A stretch of DNA of 47,866 nt from Bacillota bacterium (GCA_023433615.1 JAEZCJ010000190.1:1-47866); one strand, 5' to 3'. Positions 8,760 through 16,304 are shown, counted from the stretch's first letter. Made by a program: numbers and translations. The notes: a model not told the origin generated them from the sequence alone.

Positions 8760-8788
8760 ATCATACCGAAAAAACATACGATTGACAA
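8760..8788 (-). promoter_or_regulatory. Sigma-A-type promoter for ctaB-SCO1
   Basis: Reverse strand: -35 TTGTCA (8783-8788), 17-bp spacer, -10 TATGAT (8760-8765). Confidence 0.65.
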
Positions 8789-8849
8789 CGTTCGCCAGGT
8801 TCGTTCATCATTCCGACACCAACCCGTTCATAATTCCGCCACATGGAGG

Positions 8850-8999
8850 GACCGCTTGTGATCACGATGTAGCGCTGCGTAGCTTACTCGACGTCGAATC
8901 TTGAACGCTGGCGAAACTTCCGGTGCTCACGTAGATCTGTCTACGCTCCGCTCCTCATTTTCTACCATCGTCCAACCTTCTCGGTGCCGACAACCGGTT
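8850..8999. repeat. Intergenic inverted-repeat element, copy 2
   Basis: 150-bp copy of the element at 3753-3914. End repeats are GACCGCTTGT (8850-8859) and ACAACCGGTT (8990-8999), paired at 8 of 10 positions. The conserved inner blocks align without gaps for about 65 bases after the left end. The second hairpin is present but with a different stem: CGTAGA-tctg-TCTACG (8930-8945) in place of CGTTTCC-tac-GGAAACG. The 485-bp gap between ctaB and cwlJ holds this element, the ctaB promoter and nothing else that I can recognise. Confidence 0.8.
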
Positions 9000-9173
9000 A
9001 ATTGGAAATATTGCGGATTCCGTGCAATAGAGGGGCGAAAAATCCCAGCGATATGGAACCAACGTGGGCGAACGGCAATATGATGTGTTGTGGCGAACGC
9101 CTATGGGCGATTCAACCGCTCGTTCGCGCCGGCAGCGCCTCGAGCGGTATCGACAGGAGGAATGATTCATTCG

Positions 9174-9599
9174 ATGGCGGTCATTAAATCGAACTCCGAG
9201 CAAGTGAAGCTCCTGGCCCGTCTCATGCGCGCCGAAGCCGAAGGCGAGGGCGAGCTGGGCATGCTGATGGTCGGCAATGTCGGCGTTAACCGCGTACGGG
9301 GCGATTGCTTGGACTTCAAGAACATCCGCACCATTCCGCAGATGGTCTATCAGCGCCCGGGCGGCTTCGAGGCAACAATCAAAGGCTACTTCTACCAAGG
9401 AGCCCGCGACAAGGAGATCCGGCTGGCCCGACGCGTCATTAACGGCGAGCGGCAGCATCCGGCGTCCAATGCGCTATGGTTCTATCGGCCGTCGGGCAAT
9501 AGCTGCCCCGCTACCTGGTGGGACCAGACGAACAGCGGCAAGTTCAAGAAACATTGCTTCTTCATCCCTACGCGTGCCGATTGCCCGAGCGTCTATTAG
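9174..9599 (+). CDS. cwlJ: Spore cortex-lytic cell wall hydrolase CwlJ
   Basis: 141 aa, close to the 142 aa of B. subtilis CwlJ and colinear with it: MAV start, LARLMRAEAEGEGELGMLMV, VGNVGVNRVRGDCLDF, a GYFYQGARD block and a C-terminal CPATWWDQ segment. CwlJ degrades cortex peptidoglycan during germination, sits in the coat, and is activated by calcium-dipicolinate. The start at 9174 is chosen by homology; AGGAGG (9155-9160) is 13 bases upstream, so an ATG at 9162, one base after it, is less likely. Longer reading to 9090 has no ribosome site. gerQ follows after 55 bp, the conserved Bacillus arrangement. Confidence 0.95.
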   Translation: MAVIKSNSEQVKLLARLMRAEAEGEGELGMLMVGNVGVNRVRGDCLDFKNIRTIPQMVYQRPGGFEATIKGYFYQGARDKEIRLARRVINGERQHPASNALWFYRPSGNSCPATWWDQTNSGKFKKHCFFIPTRADCPSVY

Positions 9600-9654
9600 A
9601 CGCACAAGCGCGATTCGACGCGCAATAAACCCTATTTAGGAGGATCACAAAAAG

Positions 9655-10167
9655 ATGATTACGAATCCTTACAGCGGTTCCATGACTTATGCAGGCGGCA
9701 GTACGCCTTACGGCTACGGAACTTATCAGCCTTATCCCGGCACGAGCGCAAGCATGCCTATGCCTGCCACGATGCCGATGCAGCAAGCCCCCGTGCTCGC
9801 TCAGCCCCCTGCCGTGCCGAGCGGCGCGATCGTCACGCCGACCGGCGGCAACATCGTGACGGTACCGGCGGTCGAGGAGTCTTACATCGAGAATATTCTG
9901 CGCCTGAACCGCGGCAAGATGGCAACGATCTATATGACATTCGAGAACAACTCGCAATGGAACGCTAAGATATTCAAAGGGGTCATCGAGGCTGCCGGAC
10001 GCGACCATATCATCATCAGCGACCCGGCTACCGGCATGCGCTACGTGCTCCTGATGATCAACCTCGACTATATCACGTTCGATGAGCCCATCGCGTACGA
10101 ATACCCGTTCCAAGGCGGCGTAGTCACGAATGTGCCGGCTGCTCAGACAGGCGGCATTACGGGCTGA
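9655..10167 (+). CDS. gerQ: Spore coat protein GerQ
   Basis: 170 aa. The N-terminal ~75 residues are low complexity, rich in Tyr, Pro, Gly, Met and Gln, as in B. subtilis GerQ (YwdL). The C-terminal domain is strongly conserved: EESYIENILRLNRGK, MTFENNSQWNAKIFKGVIEA, AGRDHIIISDPATGMRYVLL and a DYITFDEPIAYEYPF end. GerQ is a coat/outer-cortex protein needed for CwlJ to localise and act, and becomes crosslinked by transglutaminase Tgl in Bacillus. AGGAGG lies ten bases before the ATG. Its stop codon directly abuts the stop of the convergent next gene with no bases between. Confidence 0.95.
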   Translation: MITNPYSGSMTYAGGSTPYGYGTYQPYPGTSASMPMPATMPMQQAPVLAQPPAVPSGAIVTPTGGNIVTVPAVEESYIENILRLNRGKMATIYMTFENNSQWNAKIFKGVIEAAGRDHIIISDPATGMRYVLLMINLDYITFDEPIAYEYPFQGGVVTNVPAAQTGGITG

Positions 10168-10449
10168 TCAGATCGGACGGAACACCCAGGCATGGATGCG
10201 GGCTTGTCCGCCCGGCACAAATGCGAACATGGCCGACCAAGGGGAGCGCGGATCCAGGCGCTCCTCTTGAATGTGCCCGGCCTCCTCTTCGCTCTCCGCT
10301 TCCCATACCTCGACGAACAGGCCCGGTTGATCCGTTCCTTCATATATATGGCACACATGGCTCAGCTTGGCCCGCATGTCGGCAAGCCAGGCGAGATAGC
10401 GCTCTCGAGCCTCCGGGTCGATTCGGTATTCTACGAAACAACGGTACAC
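10168..10449 (-). CDS. Small hypothetical protein, possible dimeric alpha/beta barrel
   Basis: 93 aa from the GTG at 10449, chosen because GAGGGGG lies eight bases upstream and because this leaves room for the divergent gene's control region. The sequence MYRCFVEYRIDPEARERYLAWL, then a helix (DMRAKLSH), then short strands (HIYEGTDQPGLFVEVWEAESEEEAG) and a C-terminal RIHAWVFRPI strand is reminiscent of antibiotic-biosynthesis-monooxygenase/NIPSNAP-like ferredoxin folds (inference from pattern only). Function unknown. It is convergent with gerQ and divergent from the YfhP-like gene. Confidence 0.65.
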   Translation of the reverse strand: MYRCFVEYRIDPEARERYLAWLADMRAKLSHVCHIYEGTDQPGLFVEVWEAESEEEAGHIQEERLDPRSPWSAMFAFVPGGQARIHAWVFRPI

Positions 10450-10533
10450 CTCGGCATCCCCCTCATAATTGCTATCGTTGCTGCAAATACTAATCCATAC
10501 TCTACCCGAATAAAGCGGAAGGGGGCAAGATGG

Positions 10534-11523
10534 ATGGATACCAGTACGCATCTGCTGTCAGGGCTGAGTCTTGCGGGCTTATCCATGGTAGATCCCTTGA
10601 TCGCGGCCGATGACAGGCTGCTCGGCGCCGTCATGCTCGGTATCGTGCTTGGCGCGCAGGCACCGGATGGGGACATGCTGCTGCGCTTGAAGGGCAGCGC
10701 CTGCTACATCCGCAATCATCGCGGCAGATCCCACTCCTGGGTCGCGGTTCCGATCTGGGCGGCAGGCATTACTTCGCTCATCCAATGGCTGTACGGCTTC
10801 GATCTTCCCTGGCTCCATCTGGGCGGTTGGATCTTGCTCGCGACGGTGCTTCACGTCGTCAGCGACCTGTTCAACAGCTACGGCACGATGGCGGCATGGC
10901 CAATCTCGCAGCGCTTCATCGCATGGAATATTATCCATCTCTTTGACCCGTTCCTATTCGTTCTCCGATTGACTGCAATCGGCTTGTGGGCATTCGGCGC
11001 GGCGGAGCCCGCCCGGCTGTTCCCCGTCATGTATGCGATACTCGTGCTTTACTATATCGCGCGGATATGGCAGCACCGCGCCGGCACGCTGCGCGCGCGG
11101 AGTTTGGACAAGACGGCGAGCACCGCAAATTCTGTCTATACCCTGATTCCTACCTTGACGCTGTCCGATTGGAACGTCATACGCCGCAATCCGGACAGCA
11201 GCTTTACGATCGGGAATCTGCATAAAGATCGGCTCACTTGGATCGAGACGCTCCGGAGCGCAGAGCACGAAGCCGTAGAACGATCCAAGATGGACAAGGA
11301 TATTCAGGGCTTCCTGGCGACTTCCGACTATCGCATAGCCAAACTGACCGCTTACGATTGGGGCTGGGAAGTGCGATGGCTCGATGTCCGTTACCGGCAT
11401 AGGCAAGATTACCTTTTCAACGCCGTAATCGTCATGGATCGCGACTATGGGAAAATGGGCTCCTTCATCGGTTGGGTCAGCGACAAGAAGCTTGTTCGGC
11501 TTCGAACCGTCCGTACCTATTGA
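10534..11523 (+). CDS. YfhP-like membrane-bound metal-dependent hydrolase (DUF457)
   Basis: 329 aa, matching the ~327 aa of B. subtilis YfhP. Starts MDTSTHLLSGLSLAGLSMVDP, the DUF457/YdjM signature with a metal-binding His; further conserved residues are APDGD (Asp) and NHRGRSHSW (paired His), and HVVSDLFNSYGT later, the usual HD-type metal site of this family. About four to five hydrophobic segments in the N-terminal half, then a soluble C-terminal domain (from about residue 190). Start chosen at 10534 for homology and the GGGGGCAAG ahead of it; upstream in-frame codons would overlap the divergent gene. In Bacillus the homologue has been linked to sporulation-time gene control; the role here is unproven. 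Confidence 0.85.
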   Translation: MDTSTHLLSGLSLAGLSMVDPLIAADDRLLGAVMLGIVLGAQAPDGDMLLRLKGSACYIRNHRGRSHSWVAVPIWAAGITSLIQWLYGFDLPWLHLGGWILLATVLHVVSDLFNSYGTMAAWPISQRFIAWNIIHLFDPFLFVLRLTAIGLWAFGAAEPARLFPVMYAILVLYYIARIWQHRAGTLRARSLDKTASTANSVYTLIPTLTLSDWNVIRRNPDSSFTIGNLHKDRLTWIETLRSAEHEAVERSKMDKDIQGFLATSDYRIAKLTAYDWGWEVRWLDVRYRHRQDYLFNAVIVMDRDYGKMGSFIGWVSDKKLVRLRTVRTY

Positions 11524-11615
11524 TCCCTATTGACCGCATCCGTCCCTTCCTTCACAATAGGAGGGGACTTTGTCATGCTCGACTGTCCGCGTCCGGTTAA
11601 GCGAACGCGGAAGAA

Positions 11616-11636
11616 GCCCGGGAACATGCCCCGGGC
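11616..11636 (-). terminator. Terminator of the SASP gene
   Basis: Reverse strand: GCCCGGG-gcatgtt-CCCGGGC stem-loop followed by TTCTTCC, 18 bp beyond the SASP stop codon. Confidence 0.7.
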
Positions 11637-11653
11637 CCCGCTAGTAGGTATGC

Positions 11654-11881
11654 TTAGAATTGACGGCTGCCGCCTGCCAATTGTTGTTCCGCGATTTGGA
11701 CGAGGCGCTTCGTGATGTAGCCCCCGAGGGAACCGGCATCGCGGGTTGCCATGTTGCCATAGTAGCCGTCCTGTGGAATTTGTACGCCCAGCTCTTGAGC
11801 CGCTTCATACTTGATTTGTTCCAGTGCATGTCTCGCTTGAGGTACTACCAGCGTATTGCTGTTACGGGATTGGCCTGCCAT
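11654..11881 (-). CDS. Alpha/beta-type small acid-soluble spore protein
   Basis: 75 aa. Carries both family signatures: the KYEAAQELGV block with the GPR protease site region (here ALEQIKYEAAQELGVQIPQ) and the C-terminal GSLGGYITKRLVQIAEQQL block. These proteins coat forespore DNA, switch it to an A-like form and protect it from UV and heat; they are degraded on germination. The ATG follows AAGGAGACTACACAAC. A sigma-G-type promoter is visible 56-84 bp upstream and a GC-rich terminator lies behind, so it is a single-gene unit made in the forespore. Confidence 0.95.
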   Translation of the reverse strand: MAGQSRNSNTLVVPQARHALEQIKYEAAQELGVQIPQDGYYGNMATRDAGSLGGYITKRLVQIAEQQLAGGSRQF

Positions 11882-11936
11882 GTTGTGTAGTCTCCTTTCG
11901 TCCTCTAAGCTGATGTGTTTTGCAAGCTTGCAAGCT

Positions 11937-11965
11937 TATTATGTGCCGCTATCGACATCTTATGC
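11937..11965 (-). promoter_or_regulatory. Sigma-G-type forespore promoter for the SASP gene
   Basis: Reverse strand: GCATA (11961-11965), 17-bp spacer, CATAATA (11937-11943). This matches the known sigma-G pattern G-M-A-T-R, N17-18, CATNNTA and fits a SASP gene. Confidence 0.65.
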
Positions 11966-12011
11966 TTCCACTCTCGAAAATTTCAGAACAATTTTCATAA
12001 GGAGACGACCC

Positions 12012-12191
12012 ATGCCTAAATTTCAAGCGTTGTCGTTCGCCGTTCTCGGCGTATCCATGATGGTCGCAACAGCCGTGTCGCTAACCGTCAACGGCTGGCT
12101 GGCTGCTCTATTCTTCATCCTGCCCCTCTTCGTCATCGGGGCGGGATTCATCTACAAGGCGCGCCTGCGCAAAAGAGACGGCTCCCAATAA
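12012..12191 (+). CDS. Small two-helix membrane protein (DUF5325/YlaF-like)
   Basis: 59 aa. Two hydrophobic helices (about residues 6-25 and 28-47) with a short turn and a basic tail KARLRKRDGSQ, the architecture of the DUF5325 family represented by B. subtilis YlaF; function unknown. AAGGAG lies seven bases before the ATG at 12012. The stop codon sits inside the loop of the following terminator hairpin. It is transcribed away from the SASP gene and converges on trpS. Confidence 0.7.
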   Translation: MPKFQALSFAVLGVSMMVATAVSLTVNGWLAALFFILPLFVIGAGFIYKARLRKRDGSQ

Positions 12192-12201
12192 GGAGCCGTC
12201 T
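12176..12201. terminator. Terminator between the YlaF-like gene and trpS
   Basis: AGACGGCTCC-caataa-GGAGCCGTCT then TCTT; perfect 10-bp stem whose loop contains the stop codon of the small membrane protein gene. It can also serve trpS on the other strand. Confidence 0.75.
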
Positions 12202-12225
12202 TCTTATGTCCTATCGATTGCACGA

Positions 12226-13212
12226 TTAGCGAGGCAGCAGGAAGCCCATCTTCTCCTTCACGCCGCGCACGGTTTCGTCGGCAACGACGGAAGCTTTGTC
12301 AGCGCCGTCCCTCAGAATCCGGTGCAGTTCGCCAGATGAGCGAATCTCCCGATAGCGCGCTTGCAGCGGCTCGATCGTGGCTACGACGTGGTCGGCAAGG
12401 TCCTTCTTGAAGCCGCCGTACCCCTGTCCCTCATAACGGCGCTCGATCTCCTCGACCGTTACCCCTGCGCAATGCGCGTAGATGCTCATCAGGTTACTGA
12501 TCTCCGGTTTGGCTGCGGGATCGTACTTCACCTCGCGGCCCGAATCCGTAACGGCACGGCTCAGCTTCTTGCGAATGACATCCGGCTCATCCAGCAGCGC
12601 GATATAGCTGCCGGGATTCGGATTGCTCTTGCTCATCTTCTTCGATGCGTCGTCAAGCGACATGATGCGGGCGCCGACCTTCGGAATATACGGATCCGGC
12701 ACTTTGAACGTATCGCCGAACCTTCCGTTGAACCGGGCTGCCAGGTCGCGCGTCAATTCCAGATGCTGCTTCTGATCGTCGCCTACGGGTACCAGATCCG
12801 CCTGGTAGAGCAGAATATCCGCAGCCATCAAGGTCGGATAGACGAACAGTCCCGCTCCCACGGAATCTTTGCCGGCCGACTTATCCTTGAACTGCGTCAT
12901 CCGTTCCAGCTCGCCCATGTAGGCGATCGTCGTCATGAGCCAGCCAAGCTCCGCATGCGCCCTAACATGCGATTGGGCGAATATCGCTGCCTTCGATGAA
13001 TCGATGCCTGCCGCGATGAATAGCGCGGCAACCGCCTCCGTCTGTTCGCGAAGCGCGGCCGGCTCCTGCGGCACGGTAATGGCATGCAGATCGACGACCA
13101 TGAAGTAACAGTCATGCGAGTCCTGCAGCTTCACGAAGTTTTGCATCGCGCCGATGTAGTTGCCCAGCGTCAATTGGCCGCTGGGTTGAATGCCCGATAG
13201 TACGCGTGTCAT
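12226..13212 (-). CDS. trpS: Tryptophanyl-tRNA synthetase
   Basis: 328 aa class Ic aminoacyl-tRNA synthetase charging tRNA-Trp. The HIGH-equivalent region is in SGIQPSGQLTLGNYIGA near the N-terminus and the KMSKS loop is intact (KKMSKSNPN, about residue 195). Length matches bacterial TrpS (about 330 aa). ATG start with GGAGGG upstream. Expression is predicted to be controlled by a Trp-specific T-box (13291-13561), with two palindromic operator-like sites between its terminator and the start codon. Confidence 0.98.
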   Translation of the reverse strand: MTRVLSGIQPSGQLTLGNYIGAMQNFVKLQDSHDCYFMVVDLHAITVPQEPAALREQTEAVAALFIAAGIDSSKAAIFAQSHVRAHAELGWLMTTIAYMGELERMTQFKDKSAGKDSVGAGLFVYPTLMAADILLYQADLVPVGDDQKQHLELTRDLAARFNGRFGDTFKVPDPYIPKVGARIMSLDDASKKMSKSNPNPGSYIALLDEPDVIRKKLSRAVTDSGREVKYDPAAKPEISNLMSIYAHCAGVTVEEIERRYEGQGYGGFKKDLADHVVATIEPLQARYREIRSSGELHRILRDGADKASVVADETVRGVKEKMGFLLPR

Positions 13213-13235
13213 CTTCTCATCCCTCCAATATTATG

Positions 13236-13270
13236 ATACAATTCGTATATACTAATGATACGATTTGTAT
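13236..13270. promoter_or_regulatory. Pair of ATAC-N5-GTAT palindromes in the trpS leader
   Basis: ATACAATTCGTAT (13236-13248) and ATACGATTTGTAT (13258-13270) have centres 22 bp apart, about two helical turns, on the same face of the DNA. They lie between the T-box terminator and the trpS Shine-Dalgarno. A third site of the same form, ATACAATCTGTAT, is at 29042-29054 near the ehuB promoter. The spacing and symmetry suggest a dimeric repressor such as a TetR-type protein, but the regulator is unknown. Confidence 0.5.
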
Positions 13271-13290
13271 TGTATCCCGCCGTTCAGACA

Positions 13291-13561
13291 ACGCAAAAAG
13301 CCCCCGTCGCAAGGGACGAGGGACCGTGGTGCCACCCTTATTCGCCGTGATCGCGGTTCGATGCGACCGACAGCCTTCGGCTCCGTAACGCGGAGCGAAC
13401 GGACAACCATTGGCTCGCCTCATGCATGATGGATGCAGAGGGCCAGCTTTCCGATTGTCGGCTCGAGGATCCATTCAGCTCGTTCGCGGCACCGGTTCGC
13501 AGCAACCACCGGCTCTCTGAGCGCGCATAAGCGGGCTTACTTATTCCCTTCATTGCCATTT
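13291..13561 (-). promoter_or_regulatory. Tryptophan T-box riboswitch
   Basis: Reverse strand leader of trpS. The T-box sequence AGGGTGGCACCACGG is at 13324-13338; the following terminator pairs CCCTCGTC with GACGGGGG and ends in CTTTTTG (13291-13323). Stem I contains the AGAGAGCCGG-type loop elements, and the specifier region reads GAATGGATCC with TGG (13471-13473), the tryptophan codon. Uncharged tRNA-Trp pairs with the specifier and with the T-box, which favours the antiterminator and expression of trpS. Confidence 0.95.
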
Positions 13562-13567
13562 GTAACG

Positions 13568-13595
13568 ATTATACTCGGCTTCATCGCAATGTCAA
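13568..13595 (-). promoter_or_regulatory. Promoter of the trpS T-box leader
   Basis: Reverse strand: perfect -35 TTGACA (13590-13595), 16-bp spacer, perfect -10 TATAAT (13568-13573). Strong sigma-A promoter, as expected for an attenuated operon. Confidence 0.85.
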
Positions 13596-13700
13596 GCCGC
13601 CTTTTTAGTGGGTCGTAATTCCCAAGAAAATTGCTTCTAATTATGTCGAATTCGTGATATCATTAGTCCTATAGAACTACAGAGATAGAGGTGAAGTACC

Positions 13701-14108
13701 ATGCTAGCTGATATCAGAGTCGCACATTGCTCTTCCTGCGGCAAAGTATTCCAGAAGAATATCCGGAATATCTGCGGCGAATGTGCCGCAATTCTCGATA
13801 AGCAATACGACGATCTCGATCGTTACTTGATCAAGAATCGCCAATCCACTACCGACGAGGCATCGCATGCGACGGGCGTTCCCGTGAAGCAGATTCACGC
13901 CTGGATCCGTCAGAACAAGATCAGCCTGTACGGGTTTCCGAACTTGTCGGACGGCTGCGATATGTGCGGCGGACCGACGCGCCAAGGCCATCTCTGCACC
14001 TCCTGCTCGACCCGGCTGAAGTCGGATATCATCAAGATGAAAGAGGACGAACGCGCAATGCTGGCACGCCAGCGCGGCGCACTGAGCTACAAGAGCAAGC
14101 CGATCTGA
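13701..14108 (+). CDS. Zinc-ribbon/HTH protein of the YvyF (TIGR03826) flagellar-operon type
   Basis: 135 aa. An N-terminal zinc ribbon (C10, C13 in CSSCGK; C25, C28 in CGEC), a central MerR-like helix-turn-helix (DEASHATGVPVKQIHAWIRQNKISLYGFPNL) and a second zinc-ribbon-like element (CDMCGG and CTSC). This is the layout of YvyF, a conserved Bacillus/Paenibacillus protein encoded near flgM; its role is not well defined. Here it is not beside flagellar genes. AGAGGTGAAG lies upstream of the ATG. A strong terminator follows, so it is probably transcribed alone. Confidence 0.8.
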   Translation: MLADIRVAHCSSCGKVFQKNIRNICGECAAILDKQYDDLDRYLIKNRQSTTDEASHATGVPVKQIHAWIRQNKISLYGFPNLSDGCDMCGGPTRQGHLCTSCSTRLKSDIIKMKEDERAMLARQRGALSYKSKPI

Positions 14109-14125
14109 CAAGCAGAGACTACATA

Positions 14126-14154
14126 AGCCGTCCCTTTCGGGGGACGGCTTTTTT
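14126..14154 (+). terminator. Rho-independent terminator
   Basis: AGCCGTCCC-tttcgg-GGGACGGCT followed by a run of T. Confidence 0.9.
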
Positions 14155-14199
14155 CATGTGTTTTCAAGTTGTCCTATAGACGGATGGCCAAGCATACAC

Positions 14200-14235
14200 T
14201 ATAATAATTTCCATAAACAGTAATCGTAACTATTA
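14200..14235 (+). promoter_or_regulatory. -10 box and candidate Zur operator for the permease operon
   Basis: TATAAT at 14200-14205. Just downstream, TCGTAACTATTACAA (14224-14238) matches the B. subtilis Zur core TCGTAATNATTACGA at 6 of 7 bases in each half, so a bound repressor would sit over the transcription start. The -35 is weak. Zur represses zinc uptake genes when zinc is ample. Confidence 0.65.
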
Positions 14236-14262
14236 CAATTTATTAACGAAGGGGTCGAGTCT

Positions 14263-15300
14263 ATGCCCAATGCCGTCCTGCGCTGGGGACCTTCCGTTCT
14301 AGCCATCTGCTGTTTGGGGCTGCTCCTGCTTGTCGCCACAAGTGCTGCCCGGCCTGCCGCAATAACCGACATCGCATTCTGGGGATCCTTCAAAATCTTA
14401 TTCCTCAGCATCATTCTGGAGGCATTCCCGTTCATTCTGCTCGGCGTTCTGTTCTCCGCGCTGCTGCAAGTATTCGTATCCGAGCAATGGATCGCGCGGC
14501 TCACTCCTCGCAATCCCGTGGCCGGCGTACTCTACGGCAGTCTGCTGGGCCTTCTCTTCCCGTTGTGCGAATGCGGCATGATCCCTGTCGTGAGGCGGTT
14601 GATTCGCAAAGGGCTGCCTGCTTATATCGGAATCGTCTACATCCTTGCAGGCCCGATCGTCAACCCCGTCGTATTCGCTTCGACATGGTCCGCATTCCGG
14701 ACTCGTCCGGAGCTGACCTACTCGCGATTGGGATTGGCACTGGCCGTATCGATAACGGTCGGCTTGCTGCTGCATCGATTCATGCGCACTAGTCCGCTTA
14801 AGACAGTACACGGTCAGCACGATCATCAGCACGATCATCAGCACGATCATCAGCACGGTCATCAGCACGTTCACCATGCGCACCGCGGCCGCAGCCGATT
14901 CACGTCTACGCTTGCCCATGCTTCGGACGAATTTTTCGAGATGGGCAAGTACCTGATTTTCGGCGCGCTGCTAACCGCTCTGATCCAGACCGCGGTCAAC
15001 CGCGAGACGCTTGTTACCATCGGCGATCACCCCTGGTTCTCGCATCTGTTCATGATGGGCTTCGCATTCTTGCTGTCGATCTGTTCCACTTCCGACGCGT
15101 TCGTCGCGGCTTCCTTCGCGGGAACTTTCACCGCTGGACCGCTGTTGGCCTTCCTTGTGTTCGGTCCGATGATCGATCTGAAAAATACGCTCATGCTGTT
15201 GTCCACGTTCCGCGCGAAGGTCGTCCTGGGACTGATCGCGCTCATCGGCTCGCTTGTCTTAATTGGCTCATGGTTAACCGAACGCTTCTATTTCACGTGA
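14263..15300 (+). CDS. Permease (YcgR/DUF318 family) with His-rich loop
   Basis: 345 aa integral membrane protein with about eight helices. Family marks include LEAFPFILLGVLFSALLQVF, FPLCECGMIPVVRRL (paired Cys) and YILAGPIVNPVVFAST. Between the two halves is a hydrophilic loop with about fifteen His residues (QHDHQHDHQHDHQHGHQHVHH, 14815-14873 at DNA level) that would bind metal ions. The next gene is its usual partner (TIGR03943), 16 bp downstream. A Zur-like box precedes the operon. Together these suggest zinc or another divalent metal as cargo; B. subtilis ycgR-ycgQ has no settled substrate. The start is preceded by GAAGGGG. Confidence 0.85.
   Translation: MPNAVLRWGPSVLAICCLGLLLLVATSAARPAAITDIAFWGSFKILFLSIILEAFPFILLGVLFSALLQVFVSEQWIARLTPRNPVAGVLYGSLLGLLFPLCECGMIPVVRRLIRKGLPAYIGIVYILAGPIVNPVVFASTWSAFRTRPELTYSRLGLALAVSITVGLLLHRFMRTSPLKTVHGQHDHQHDHQHDHQHGHQHVHHAHRGRSRFTSTLAHASDEFFEMGKYLIFGALLTALIQTAVNRETLVTIGDHPWFSHLFMMGFAFLLSICSTSDAFVAASFAGTFTAGPLLAFLVFGPMIDLKNTLMLLSTFRAKVVLGLIALIGSLVLIGSWLTERFYFT
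14815..14873 (+). repeat. 12-bp tandem repeats encoding a His-rich loop
   Basis: About five units of CAGCACGATCAT (last two diverged), in frame, giving repeated Gln-His-Asp-His. The repeat makes the metal-binding loop of the permease prone to length change without loss of frame. Confidence 0.85.
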
Positions 15301-15316
15301 GAGGAGGGGCTTACCC

Positions 15317-16252
15317 ATGCCATCTAAGCATCGCGGGAACACCGCTGCCGGAGCCCGAATCGTGCATCCTCTGTTTCGCGCGCTCATCCTGACGGGCTTC
15401 GCCGTTCTGATCGTCTATTTGGTTCGTACAGGCAATATCGGTCTCTACATCGCTCCTCGCATGGAAATTTACGTCAAGCTGTCTGCATTGGGACTGTATG
15501 CAGCCGCGGTATACCAATTTTACGCGGTCATCCGCGCTTGGTCGGGGCGAGAATCCGCACCGGACTGCGATTGCGGGCATGAACCCTCTCCAGGCGTACT
15601 TAAGCATGTTCCCCTCTATGGCTTGTTCGTTCTGCCGCTCGCTCTCGGCTTCCTGATGCCGGATACGACGATGGGCAGCTCGCTGGCAGCGAAGAAAGGC
15701 GTCGCCTTCTCGAGCTCGGAACAGCTTGGCGCAAGTGTCGCACCGGTTGAGCTTGCCCCTGATCAGGGGCTGTCGGATCAAGACAAAGGAAATCTTGACG
15801 CACTTTTCCCTGCGGACGAATATACGGCCTCCTACGCCGCGCATGCAAAAGAATTGTACGTCAAGCAATCCGTTATCGTACCGGAGGCCTATTATATCGA
15901 GACGCTCACGACGCTTGATCTCTACCGCGACCGGCTGGAGGGGATGCGGGTCGAAATAACCGGCTTCGTCTACCGCGAGCCGGCAATGGCCGACAACCGA
16001 TTCGCCGTGAGCCGGTTCGCGATGAATTGTTGCTCGGCTGACGCCATGCCTTACGGCATGATCGTCGATTTCCCGAATGCCTCGCATTATGCCAGCGATG
16101 AATGGCTGAAGGTTACCGGAACGATGAAGCTCGGTTCTTACAATGACTACGAAGTGATGACGCTGCAGGCAACGGCCATCGAACGAATCGAAGCGCCTGA
16201 TACCCCTTACGTCTATCCCAATTTCGACTTCGGACTTGAGCCCTCCCAATAG
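15317..16252 (+). CDS. TIGR03943 family permease subunit (YcgQ/DUF1980)
   Basis: 311 aa. Two to four hydrophobic segments in the N-terminal half, with a short metal-ligand-like cluster (CDCGHEPS, about residue 85) between them, then a soluble C-terminal OB-like domain with FVYREPAMADNRFAVSRFAMNCCSAD (conserved paired Cys) and a terminal YVYPNFDFG. This domain order is typical of the partner of YcgR-type permeases. The gene starts 16 bp after the permease with GAGGAGGGG ahead of the ATG, so the two form one Zur-box-controlled operon. The stop codon overlaps the first base pairs of the terminator stem. Confidence 0.88.
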   Translation: MPSKHRGNTAAGARIVHPLFRALILTGFAVLIVYLVRTGNIGLYIAPRMEIYVKLSALGLYAAAVYQFYAVIRAWSGRESAPDCDCGHEPSPGVLKHVPLYGLFVLPLALGFLMPDTTMGSSLAAKKGVAFSSSEQLGASVAPVELAPDQGLSDQDKGNLDALFPADEYTASYAAHAKELYVKQSVIVPEAYYIETLTTLDLYRDRLEGMRVEITGFVYREPAMADNRFAVSRFAMNCCSADAMPYGMIVDFPNASHYASDEWLKVTGTMKLGSYNDYEVMTLQATAIERIEAPDTPYVYPNFDFGLEPSQ

Positions 16253-16284
16253 AAGAAGCTGCCCGATTCCGGGCAGCTTCTTCT
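16251..16284. terminator. Bidirectional terminator
   Basis: Perfect 15-bp stem AGAAGAAGCTGCCCG / CGGGCAGCTTCTTCT with a 4-base loop between convergent genes. Confidence 0.88.
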
Positions 16285-16304
16285 ATTCGAGCGATTGCTT
16301 GCGC

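Noticed and set aside
3753..8999. Composite transposon bounded by the two element copies
   Set aside because: The copies flank ordinary core genes (MFS, toprim, AEC, SCO1, ctaB), are diverged from each other, and carry no transposase.
11530..11715. Small forward frame between the YfhP-like gene and the SASP gene
   Set aside because: It lies over the SASP terminator and the end of that gene, and its composition is not protein-like.
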